Shown here in pieces: positions 1-7,694 of a stretch of 64,000 nucleotides of DNA. The notes below the pieces were generated by a model. It was not told where the DNA came from. It was given only the letters and a program-made list of their open reading frames with translations, and ran no database searches. How positions within the stretch are numbered: position 1 is the first letter of the stretch; every line of letters starts with the position of its first letter. This DNA is from Sphingobacterium detergens (GTDB lineage: Bacteria > Bacteroidota > Bacteroidia > Sphingobacteriales > Sphingobacteriaceae). A program made the position numbers and the translations under genes. The stretch spans positions 1 through 64,000 of the forward strand of contig NZ_RAPY01000008.1 of NCBI RefSeq assembly GCF_003610355.1. The letters are read 5' to 3'.

Positions 1-12
1 TCTTTTTTTCAT
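1..12 (-). CDS. Possible 5' end of a gene leaving the left edge
   Basis: On the minus strand an ATG at 12-10 is followed by AAA AAA AGA, giving Met-Lys-Lys-Arg, a common beginning for an exported protein. It lies about 45 bases downstream of a good Bacteroidota promoter on the same strand and is preceded by a purine stretch (gaagagg). Only four codons are visible, so the product cannot be named and a leader of a non-coding transcript is equally possible. Confidence 0.3.
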
Positions 13-56
13 GGCCTCTTCTTTCGAAGTAACCGTTCCTCCCTTGCGGAGTGGTG

Positions 57-88
57 CAAAGATAGGGAGTTTACTAACAAACTTCCAA
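57..88 (-). promoter_or_regulatory. Promoter directed toward the left edge
   Basis: Read on the minus strand, TATCTTTG at 64-57 matches the Bacteroidota -7 consensus TAnnTTTG. TTGG at 88-85 sits 20 bases upstream as the -33 element. It would drive whatever begins near position 12. Confidence 0.5.
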
Positions 89-130
89 GCCTTTTATTCT
101 TATTTATTTCATTTTGCCGCTAACTCGCTG

Positions 131-1058
131 TGAACTTGGCCGATTCTTTTTGTAAAACAGGATCCCCAGGGGCTCCGGGGGACAAAAAAGGACGGTTATG
201 GCCAGATCGGACGCAGGGAAACAGCGCCGAGACTGTGGAAACGCTGTGGAAAGGCGGCGCAGGGGGATGGTGGAACCGCAGCGGATACACAGTGGAAAGG
301 TCGGGATTGCCTATGGGACTAGACGTACGCCGCAGCAGCGCAAAACCGGGGAATGCAGTGGAAAGGTTGCAGCAGGGTCAGTTATGCGCGCAAAAAAGAC
401 AGCGAAGGGATAAAAGTGGATGGGCGGCAGAAACCGGGGATCAGGGAAGCAAGGAACCGCGACAGTCACTGCCGGAGGGGGCTGAAGGGTATTTTCAAAC
501 GGGCGCTCCTCGGGATCTGCTCACCCTTTCTTCGCCCCTCCTTCGGACGCTGCCTACCTTTTACCTATCCATTCCCTATCTATTCCCTATTGTTTGAATA
601 GGGAATAGATAGGGAAACGGTAGAGAATCTATAGAGAAATCCCGAACAAAGGGCGAAGCGGGGACGAACGAGACCCGAACCGCAGCCGAAAAAGGCTATG
701 TACGCGCGGATCGGCCGCAGTAAGGTCCGCGACAAGGCCGGATAGTTACCAAACAGCTGCTCCTCGATGGGGATAGCTGTTCTTATATTGATCATAAGGT
801 CCCGTATTTTGTAATGGAGCGGCAGTAGAAGTGATCCGGGGGATTTCAGAAAAATCCGGACAGCACAGAAAAAGCCTCCGCTATAAGGGTAGAACAACCG
901 GCAGATTGCTTTCTAACTGTTTTAATAATAAAAGGGATATTACTTAGGGTTTATAGGGGGGTAACAGGGGTATAACAGGGGTAAATCCCTGCTAATCCGG
1001 TGTTAATACTTTGTTATAACTTTTTTAAGTGTAAACCAGGTAGGAAGTAATCCCAGAG
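131..1058. other. G-rich region with no credible gene
   Basis: About 0.9 kb whose composition differs sharply from the AT-rich surroundings. From about 180 to 490 the plus strand is strongly purine-rich and repeats short variants of GTGGAAAGG. From 956 to 984 there are three tandem variants of GGGGTAACA. Open frames in it overlap one another and give low-complexity basic translations without recognisable domains, so I do not call genes. An 11-base direct repeat (ctaactcgctg) lies at 120-130 and 1324-1334, but a chance repeat of that length in this span is quite possible. It may be a decayed insertion, a structured RNA region or a regulatory spacer. Confidence 0.5.
572..616. repeat. Perfect 20-bp inverted repeat (hairpin)
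   Basis: Arms 572-591 and 597-616 are perfect reverse complements separated by a 5-base loop (gtttg). The arms themselves consist of two near-copies of TATTCCCTA. A further outer pairing (cttcgccc near 533 with gggcgaag near 651) could enclose it. There is no U-tract on either side, so it does not look like an ordinary terminator. Confidence 0.75.
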
Positions 1059-1539
1059 ATGGGCCGGAGCGGGATCGGAAATGAGAACCTAATGATTGCC
1101 CCCGGAGCTCCTGTGTATCTCAGTCGGGACTGTTTTAGTATCTGTCCGTGCTGTGTCCATGGTGAGTCCGTCTTAACATGGAAACAGCATGTCTACAATC
1201 CGGACTTACATCGCTCAAATCTGTACTCAGACACCTTTAAAGCCCGATTTAGCCCCAATTCAAGAGTGACCAAAAACCGAACTGCAGCGTAAAAAAAACA
1301 CGAAAAAATGCTAAACACGTGGACTAACTCGCTGGAAACGCAGTTTTTTGAAGCAAAAGCATCCAAAAATTGTGCATCACATAACGGGAATTAAGCTGTA
1401 TATTTCCGCTACAAAAAAAATCTCGGTGGCAGAGAAGATACCAATTAATTGTTTCTATACGAAACGTAATTATATTGTATATCAAAAGCAATTTATCTAA
1501 GTTTGGATAATAAGGAAAATTTAATCGTTATCAGCAGTT

Positions 1540-2373
1540 TTGAACGAACTTTTCAAAATATATCAAGTCGATGCGAAAGAAGCACTACGCATCCAAGAGT
1601 CGAAAAATGAAATGCACCAACATGATTTCGAAGAACTGATTATTGGTGTAAAGGGACGATTAGAGCATTTTATCGATTTTAAAGCGCAAACATACAGCGC
1701 TCCCTTTGTCAGTTTTGTAGCGCAAGGTAAAAATCATCGTGTAAAACCGCTTCTCCAAGACAATGACATCGATTTTTGGGTTATCCGATTTAAAAGCGAA
1801 TTCATCCCCGAAACCACCTTCCAACTTTATGCGCATTTTCATGAAAATGCAACATTGACTTTTTTCCAACCAACCTGTTTTTCCAGATTGGTCATCCTGT
1901 GCCAAATGATCCAACAGGAAACACAACAGTCCTTAGTAGATTATGCCGTTATTAAGCAATTGTTGAGTACAATCTTTATTATGATCGAGTCCGAGCGAAA
2001 AAAACAATTTCCGGATACCCAACAACAATTAAAAAACCAAAGTACAACGTTCACTAGCTTTCTTTTTATATTAGAAGAGAATTATCGACGACCAGAGGGG
2101 GTTAACTATTACGCGGAAAAACTTTTTATGTCCGCACGCAATTTAAACCTGATTTGCCAAAGTATATTGCAACAGAGCGTATCGGAGATCATCGAAACAA
2201 GAAAACTGATAGAAGCCAAAAATCTATTGTTAACAACCAATAAGACGATTTCGGAAATAGGCTTCGAATTAGGCTATCAGGAAAAATCTTATTTCACCAA
2301 CGTTTTCAAAAAGAAAGCCGGAATGACACCATCTGAATTTAGAAATGAAATACAGAAATTGATTTCCGAATAA
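1540..2373 (+). CDS. AraC-family transcriptional regulator
   Basis: A 277-residue protein with an N-terminal cupin-like sensing region and a C-terminal AraC/XylS DNA-binding domain (two helix-turn-helix units, about residues 170-272). The second unit reads ISEIGFELGYQEKSYFTNVF followed by KKKAGMTPSEFR, the typical family signature. The start is TTG at 1540: an in-frame stop lies at 1522-1524, and the next Met (residue 25) would remove the beginning of the sensor domain just before the conserved HxHDFEEL stretch. The dioxygenase gene follows 88 bases downstream on the same strand with its own promoter, so this regulator is a reasonable candidate to control it. The inducer cannot be read from the sequence. 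The 250 bases upstream (1293-1539) are AT-rich, with nothing recognised. Confidence 0.88.
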   Translation: MNELFKIYQVDAKEALRIQESKNEMHQHDFEELIIGVKGRLEHFIDFKAQTYSAPFVSFVAQGKNHRVKPLLQDNDIDFWVIRFKSEFIPETTFQLYAHFHENATLTFFQPTCFSRLVILCQMIQQETQQSLVDYAVIKQLLSTIFIMIESERKKQFPDTQQQLKNQSTTFTSFLFILEENYRRPEGVNYYAEKLFMSARNLNLICQSILQQSVSEIIETRKLIEAKNLLLTTNKTISEIGFELGYQEKSYFTNVFKKKAGMTPSEFRNEIQKLISE

Positions 2374-2421
2374 TACAACAGATTGACTAAAAAACAATAC
2401 CCCCTCCCACCCGACTCTACT

Positions 2422-2429
2422 TAATTTTG
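2422..2429 (+). promoter_or_regulatory. -7 promoter element of the dioxygenase gene
   Basis: TAATTTTG matches TAnnTTTG exactly and lies 32 bases before the ATG at 2462. No clear TTTG is seen at the usual -33 distance, so an activator such as the adjacent AraC protein may assist (inference). Confidence 0.5.
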
Positions 2430-2461
2430 TAATAACAATTAACGCTATTAGAAATATTCAA

Positions 2462-3346
2462 ATGCGTAGAAAGGATTTTATAAAAATTATGGCAACATTA
2501 CCCTTATCAGGCATAGCTAGTCCCGCAAGTTCATTACGTAAATTGTCTACTGAACTTACTGCGACAGATAAATTTCCAGCTCTTTTTTTAGGACATGGAA
2601 GTCCCATGAATGCCATTGAAGACAATGAGTTTGTTCAGGGATTCAGAAAAATAGGACAAACATTCGAAAAGCCGAAAGCAATCCTGGTTATCTCGGCGCA
2701 TTGGGAGACACGTGGAACATTTGTTACCGCCATGGAGCATCCGGCTACCATCCATGACTTTGGAGGTTTCCCCCAAGCTCTGTTTGACGTACAATATCCT
2801 GCACCCGGAAGCCCATCCTTAGCCCAAGAAACACAGCGTATCGTTACAAAAACCGAAGTGCATCTTGACGATAAATGGGGATTGGATCACGGCTCCTGGT
2901 CTGTTGTCAAACATTTATACCCCAATGCTGACGTGCCCATTATTCAGATGAGTATCGACTACACCCAACCAGCTTCTTATCATTATGAAATCGCACAGCA
3001 ACTGGCAGAGCTACGGAAAAAAGGTGTATTGATTATCGGAAGCGGCAACATGGTCCACAATCTCAGAATGGTAGCCTGGGATAAACTCAATACAACCGGA
3101 TACGCCTACGAATGGGCCTCCATTGCGAATGATAAGATGAAAAAGTTTATTCAAGATGGCAACCATCAGGCTTTAATTGATTTCAGGCAGCAGGGAAAAG
3201 AGTTTGACCTAGCAATCCCAACACCGGAACACTATCTTCCTTTAATTTATACTTTGGCTTTACAGGAAAAAAATGAAGATCTATTTTTGTTTAATGACAA
3301 TTCTGTAGCAGGCTCACTGACCATGACTTCATTAAAGATCGGATAG
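2462..3346 (+). CDS. DODA-type extradiol aromatic-ring-opening dioxygenase (YgiD-like)
   Basis: A 294-residue class III extradiol dioxygenase of the LigB/DODA (4,5-DOPA dioxygenase) family. These non-haem iron enzymes cleave catechol-type rings next to the hydroxyls. The family hallmarks are present: LFLGHGSPMNAIEDN near residue 45 (metal-binding His), ISAHWETRG near 80 (second His), the HDFGGFP segment near 100, LDHGSW near 140 and a GSGNMVHNLR segment near 195. Most family members start directly at the LFxGHGSP region. Here about 40 extra residues begin MRRKDFIK and contain a short hydrophobic stretch, resembling a Tat-type signal with a twin Arg and suggesting export (inference). The natural substrate is unknown. 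Confidence 0.85.
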   Translation: MRRKDFIKIMATLPLSGIASPASSLRKLSTELTATDKFPALFLGHGSPMNAIEDNEFVQGFRKIGQTFEKPKAILVISAHWETRGTFVTAMEHPATIHDFGGFPQALFDVQYPAPGSPSLAQETQRIVTKTEVHLDDKWGLDHGSWSVVKHLYPNADVPIIQMSIDYTQPASYHYEIAQQLAELRKKGVLIIGSGNMVHNLRMVAWDKLNTTGYAYEWASIANDKMKKFIQDGNHQALIDFRQQGKEFDLAIPTPEHYLPLIYTLALQEKNEDLFLFNDNSVAGSLTMTSLKIG

Positions 3347-3376
3347 TCGAAAAAACAAGATGATGAACTAAGATTT

Positions 3377-3419
3377 CACCCCAGACTATTCAACGACTAT
3401 TTGTCAACGGTCTGGGGTG
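3377..3419 (+). terminator. Hairpin terminator after the dioxygenase gene
   Basis: caccccagac (3377-3386) pairs perfectly with gtctggggtg (3410-3419) across a 23-base loop, followed by a short T-rich stretch. It lies 30 bases after the dioxygenase stop codon. Confidence 0.6.
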
Positions 3420-3499
3420 GATTTCTTATGGACGTTTTGATGACAGCAGAGAGATAAGTACATTTGTTTTATAAAACGCATACTATCTTAGTTTAAATC

Positions 3500-3787
3500 A
3501 TGGCATCAAAACCTGTTATCGAAATTGAATACTGTCCAAAATGCAATTGGATGTTGCGTGCAGCTTATATGTCCCAAGAGATATTGAGCTCTTTCACGGA
3601 AGATATCCACGGCGTCCTGCTTATTCCAAGTGAAATTGCGGGCCGTTATACCATACGCATAGACAACAAAGAAATCTTTGATCGAAAAAGAGCAGGCCGA
3701 TTTCCCGAAATAAAGGAATTAAAGCAACTGATCCGGGATATTGTCGCCCCTGAAAAATCATTGGGACATTCCGATAAAACTTCTTAA
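3500..3787 (+). CDS. SelT/SelW/SelH (Rdx) family protein
   Basis: A 95-residue thioredoxin-fold protein of the SelW-like Rdx family. The N-terminal strand IEIEYCPKC carries a redox motif Cys12-Pro-Lys-Cys15, in which the position that is selenocysteine in some relatives is an ordinary Cys. The C-terminal half contains GRFPEIKELKQLIRDI, as in other members. Such proteins are small cytoplasmic oxidoreductases of poorly defined role. It stands alone between a terminator and the Ada-like gene, with separate spacing on both sides. Confidence 0.85.
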   Translation: MASKPVIEIEYCPKCNWMLRAAYMSQEILSSFTEDIHGVLLIPSEIAGRYTIRIDNKEIFDRKRAGRFPEIKELKQLIRDIVAPEKSLGHSDKTS

Positions 3788-3865
3788 AATTCGTTCAATT
3801 TAGCATAAATCGGATTTTATAAACTTCTTCTTCTTAGCAACTTTGTATAAACTAAATGGACAATC

Positions 3866-4702
3866 ATGACTATTCAACAAGAAGTAGATTTTCAACGTAT
3901 CGCCAAGGCAATACATTTCTTACAAGAAAATTTCAGAACTCAACCCACACTGGGACAGATCGCTTCTCATGTCTACATGAGTGAAGCTCATTTCCAACGG
4001 ATGTTTACCTCCTGGGCAGGCACAAGCCCGAAGAAGTTCTTGCAATATATTAGTTTAAATCACGCCAAATCACTACTGAAGGAAAACAATATTGCAGAAA
4101 CCACTTTTCAACTGGGCCTTTCGAGTAGCAGCAGATTACACGAACTGTTTATCAATATCGAAGGGATGACACCTGCTGAGTACAAGAATGAAGGTGCCAA
4201 CCTGCTTATTTCATACTATTATTATGAAACACTTTTTGGCCCCATCATCATAGCCTCTACCTCAAAGGGTATCTGTCATATTGCTTATGAAGAAGATAAA
4301 GAATCTGCATTCGAAACGCTTCAAAAGCGCTTCCCAAACGCAAAATATATACAACAGAAGGATGTAATGCATGAAAATGCACTAAAAGCATTAAATCCAC
4401 AGGATAATGATATCGGTCAGGTGAAATTGCATCTCAAAGGAACAGAATTTCAGTTGAAGGTATGGGAAGCACTGTTAAAAATTCCTATGGGCAATTTAAG
4501 CACTTATGGTTCGATTGCTTCTCAAATCGGAAACCCCAAGGCTTCACGTGCTGTAGGCACAGCCATTGGCAGTAACCCTATTGCTTATCTGATTCCCTGT
4601 CACCGGGTTATCCAAAACAGTGGTATATTTGGGGGGTATCGTTGGGATCCGATAAGAAAAACAGCGATTATCGGCTGGGAGAGCCTCCACACGGCAATAT
4701 AG
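3866..4702 (+). CDS. AraC-type HTH / methylated-DNA-protein cysteine methyltransferase fusion (Ada-like)
   Basis: A 278-residue bifunctional protein. Residues 5-110 form an AraC helix-turn-helix domain (MSEAHFQRMFTSWAGTSPKKF, then SSRLHELFINIEGMTPAEYK). Residues 115-278 form an Ogt/MGMT domain with the acceptor motif IPCHRVIQ, whose Cys is residue 245. The C-terminal part directly repairs O6-alkylguanine by taking the alkyl group. The zinc-binding N-terminal domain of E. coli Ada, which senses methylphosphotriesters, is absent, so any autoregulation must use another signal. A partial -7 element (CAACTTTG, 3838-3845) lies upstream. The alkB-like gene starts 23 bases downstream, making this a two-gene alkylation-repair unit. 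Confidence 0.9.
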   Translation: MTIQQEVDFQRIAKAIHFLQENFRTQPTLGQIASHVYMSEAHFQRMFTSWAGTSPKKFLQYISLNHAKSLLKENNIAETTFQLGLSSSSRLHELFINIEGMTPAEYKNEGANLLISYYYYETLFGPIIIASTSKGICHIAYEEDKESAFETLQKRFPNAKYIQQKDVMHENALKALNPQDNDIGQVKLHLKGTEFQLKVWEALLKIPMGNLSTYGSIASQIGNPKASRAVGTAIGSNPIAYLIPCHRVIQNSGIFGGYRWDPIRKTAIIGWESLHTAI

Positions 4703-4725
4703 GGCAACAAAACGGTAAGGATAAC

Positions 4726-5340
4726 ATGGAACTTTTCGACAATCTTTTTGATGGAAACAAAAATATACTTCCCTATGATGGGACAGTCAATTACTATGGC
4801 AAAATACTAGATCCGCAACAAGCGGATCATTATTTTAACCTGTTGATGAATTCCATCGAATGGGTAAACGATCGTGCGATTATTTTCGGAAACGAAATTA
4901 TCACTAAACGCAAAGTCGCCTGGTATGGGGATCAGCCTTTTGAATATAGCTATTCCAATACCACCAAAAGAGCTCTTCCTTGGACAAAAGAACTACTCGA
5001 ACTAAAAACACTTGCTGAATTAAAAACGCAGGAAACTTATAATTCTTGTTTATTGAATCTATATCACAATGGTGATGAAGGGATGGCCTGGCACAGTGAC
5101 GGAGAAAAAGACCTAAAGAAAAATGGTGCCATTGCTTCTTTAAGTTTTGGAGCCGAAAGAAAGTTTGCTTTCAAGCACAAAACGACAAAAGAAAAAGTAG
5201 ATCTTATTTTGGGAAATGGTAGTCTTCTGGTTATGAAGGATCTTACACAGACGTATTGGTTGCACCGTCTTCCCCCTACAAAAAAGGTATTTATGCCTCG
5301 TGTGAATCTGACCTTCAGAACTATTGACAATTTTCAATAA
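4726..5340 (+). CDS. alkB: AlkB-like 2-oxoglutarate/Fe(II) dioxygenase
   Basis: A 204-residue DNA-repair dioxygenase that oxidatively removes alkyl groups such as 1-methyladenine and 3-methylcytosine from DNA. The iron ligands are visible as His123-x-Asp125 (in AWHSDGEKDL) and His180 (in YWLHRLPPT). The 2-oxoglutarate-binding arginines are Arg192 and Arg198 in PRVNLTFR. I chose the ATG at 4726 rather than an in-frame ATG at 4642: it has AAGGA just upstream and starts outside the ada-like gene, whereas the longer version would overlap it with unrelated sequence. It resembles the compact ALKBH2/3-like branch. It is very probably co-transcribed with the upstream ada-like gene. Confidence 0.9.
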   Translation: MELFDNLFDGNKNILPYDGTVNYYGKILDPQQADHYFNLLMNSIEWVNDRAIIFGNEIITKRKVAWYGDQPFEYSYSNTTKRALPWTKELLELKTLAELKTQETYNSCLLNLYHNGDEGMAWHSDGEKDLKKNGAIASLSFGAERKFAFKHKTTKEKVDLILGNGSLLVMKDLTQTYWLHRLPPTKKVFMPRVNLTFRTIDNFQ

Positions 5341-5515
5341 CACAGACAATTGATTCGTCAAGCTGATTATTTTCAAATTACCCATCCATATGGGAAAGGA
5401 TATTCAGCACTGATATTAGCAGCTGCAAAGACATCAACTTTAAGTTGGGTCCCGACCTAAGCGCACAATAATTTCATTGTCAGACAATGTGCGGCTATAA
5501 ATTTAACAGGAATTG

Positions 5516-5547
5516 TGTCAATCTCCTTTATAAGAAGGAGATTGACA
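5516..5547. terminator. Bidirectional hairpin between convergent alkB and M1 peptidase genes
   Basis: A 13-bp perfect stem (5516-5528 with 5535-5547) with a 6-base loop, rich in T/C on one side. It sits 13 bases past the stop of the minus-strand peptidase gene. The rest of 5341-5559 holds a short imperfect inverted repeat (attgtcagacaat) and nothing else recognised. Confidence 0.65.
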
Positions 5548-5559
5548 TAAATAACGTTG

Positions 5560-7440
5560 TTATTTTACAGCTGCCCAATCATTGTCTTTGGCTGTATAGT
5601 CCATAAAGACACCCCCATCCAACGTAATTTTCTTCACTTTCTTTGAAGATGACCAGCTGATTGTTGCCTGTTTTTCATTTTGTTGCCAAATTACAGGTGT
5701 TTGATGTTTTGTTTCCAAAGTGCCGTCTGTATAGGTAATCAAGACATCAAATGGAACCGCAAATCCCCCTGCGTTTGTGATCGACAAGGTATTTTTATTG
5801 CCAGACTGCTTAAAGCTATCCACCTTTAAATCGATGTAATTATTGGTAAAATACCAGTTTTTCCAAAACCAATTTAAATTCTGACCAGCTCCGGCATTGA
5901 TACTATAAAAGAAATCCCATGGCGTAGGGTGTTTACCATGCCAAAGATCCATATAATGATGTAGCGCTTTTTTGAAAACCGCATCACCTAAATAATCCCG
6001 TAGCGCGATATACGATAAGGCAGCTTTGATATAGGCATTATTTCCGTAGCCCAGACCATTTAACTGTGAAGTCATGGTAATCAATGGTTGATCCTCTTCT
6101 GTAGACGGGTCAAAGATGTATCGTTTCACGCGTGACTCTTTAAAAAGCTCCTTATTCTTTTCAGCTCCGATCTCCGCATTACCAATCCAAAATTCAAGTG
6201 CTGTAGCCCAGCCTTCATCCATATAACCATATCGGGTCTCATTGATCCCCATGTAAAAAGGGAAATAGGTATGTGCGATCTCATGATCTGCTGTTTGTCG
6301 GGCATCAACAAAATTGTCGGGCACACTTGAATCATTGATCATCATAGGGTATTCCATATCCGCAAATCCCTGTACTGCTGTCATTGTCGGATAAGGGTAG
6401 GTCACACCGGGCCAATTTTTGGAAAACCAGTCGATACAATATTGCTGCCAGCCAATATACTGTTCAAAATCGGGAGTACCAGCAACATAACTGGATTGTA
6501 CACTGACGCGTTTGGTCCCTAGATCAACACTAGCAGCATCCCATATATAATTGTCACTTACACTGAAACAAAAGTCAGGAACATAAGTTGCTTTAAATTT
6601 CCACTTATTCCATTCCTGCTGTGCAGTTACCCTGCCCTCCTTCATTTCAGATGCTGTAGCAACATGGATAGGCTCATCACGCCGTTTCGATTGCTCAAAG
6701 CGTTCTAAAATAGGCTTCTGCAATACTTCCGCTGCATTCTGAAGCTCCCCCGTGGCCCAGACAACAAAATTCTTAGGAACAGCAATTTCAAACTGATAAT
6801 CATTGAAACCATTATAGAACTCCTGTCTACCGTTATGCTCCAAAACATCCCAGCCATTATAATCATCATAGACAGATACACGTGGATAGGAATAAGCGCA
6901 ATAGAAAGTAGATGCATTGAGCATGCCATCGCGATCACTCTCAACTGATAACGGATATTCCCAGCTAATCTCCAAGGTTGCCACTGTTCCGGGAAGAATT
7001 TTCTGCCCAAAATCACCGAGTTTGACTGTTCCCCAATCTCCACTATTGACCTCATAAACCTGTCCGTTGAGTTTAAAGGATTTTATCTTTAACCCTGATG
7101 TCAAATAGTCGTCCGAAGCATAATTAGAACGTGCAGCATTGGGTTTGTGTACATTGTTCACAAATCGAATTGCCAATTGCTTTAACGTATCGGGGCTATT
7201 ATTGGTATATAAAATTGTTTCATTCCCACGGACGGTCTTCGCGGCAGGATCCAACTGTACCTTGACATCATATTTCCCAAAGTTTTGCCAGTAATTTTTA
7301 CCTGGCACACCGGTTGTGGTCCGCGTGCCTTTTTCAATGGCTTGTTTAATATTCCTGGGTGTATAGAGTTCCTGTGCTTGCGCAAAACCCGTTAGCAACA
7401 GCAAGGCCAAACTGCAGCGATATATATTTTGTCGTATCAT
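5560..7440 (-). CDS. M1-family zinc metallopeptidase (aminopeptidase-like), exported
   Basis: A 626-residue secreted protein with a clear Sec signal peptide (hydrophobic core CSLALLLLTGFAQA, then QE). The gluzincin motif HEIAH is at residues 386-390, with the third zinc ligand Glu409 in MDEGWA, 19 residues on as expected for M1 peptidases. GFADMEYP occupies the place of the GxMEN substrate-recognition motif. The N-terminal half is the M1 beta-saddle domain. It probably trims peptides in the periplasm. A minus-strand -7 element (TAGTTTTG, 7466-7459) lies 18 bases before the ATG. It is monocistronic, facing alkB and divergent from the BamA-like gene. Confidence 0.9.
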   Translation of the reverse strand: MIRQNIYRCSLALLLLTGFAQAQELYTPRNIKQAIEKGTRTTTGVPGKNYWQNFGKYDVKVQLDPAAKTVRGNETILYTNNSPDTLKQLAIRFVNNVHKPNAARSNYASDDYLTSGLKIKSFKLNGQVYEVNSGDWGTVKLGDFGQKILPGTVATLEISWEYPLSVESDRDGMLNASTFYCAYSYPRVSVYDDYNGWDVLEHNGRQEFYNGFNDYQFEIAVPKNFVVWATGELQNAAEVLQKPILERFEQSKRRDEPIHVATASEMKEGRVTAQQEWNKWKFKATYVPDFCFSVSDNYIWDAASVDLGTKRVSVQSSYVAGTPDFEQYIGWQQYCIDWFSKNWPGVTYPYPTMTAVQGFADMEYPMMINDSSVPDNFVDARQTADHEIAHTYFPFYMGINETRYGYMDEGWATALEFWIGNAEIGAEKNKELFKESRVKRYIFDPSTEEDQPLITMTSQLNGLGYGNNAYIKAALSYIALRDYLGDAVFKKALHHYMDLWHGKHPTPWDFFYSINAGAGQNLNWFWKNWYFTNNYIDLKVDSFKQSGNKNTLSITNAGGFAVPFDVLITYTDGTLETKHQTPVIWQQNEKQATISWSSSKKVKKITLDGGVFMDYTAKDNDWAAVK

Positions 7441-7694
7441 ATGTCTGAATTAAATAATCAAAACTAAGATAAATTTCCCCTTACTTCCAAGTTTAATTGC
7501 GTGATTCTATCCTATCACTGAAAATTGTCTACCGCACGCATTTCCGCATTTAAACATGCAAAGATTCAAGCAGATAATTTCCGACCCAACAAGAATTGGC
7601 TAGCCCCAATAACTGTCCAAAATAAAATTGTGTTCATTCCTTTAAAAAACATTTTAATATTTTTGACGTTTAGATCTAAGATAAACCCGAAGGT

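Noticed and set aside
1-88. Leader of an rRNA operon at the left edge
   Set aside because: The promoter is strong, but no rRNA sequence is visible and an ATG with a signal-peptide-like beginning fits as well.
130-597. Overlapping open frames at 130-597, 198-413 and 353-601, and 580-897 on the minus strand
   Set aside because: They occupy the same G-rich block in several frames, give low-complexity basic translations without domains, and run through the 20-bp hairpin.
1059-1292. 77-codon open frame
   Set aside because: No recognisable domain, no promoter or ribosome-binding context; probably chance in a gene-free stretch.
120-1334. 11-base direct repeat (ctaactcgctg) as a target-site duplication of an inserted element
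   Set aside because: No terminal inverted repeats or transposase are present, and an 11-base repeat in 1.2 kb is not rare enough to count alone. It is kept only as a hint.
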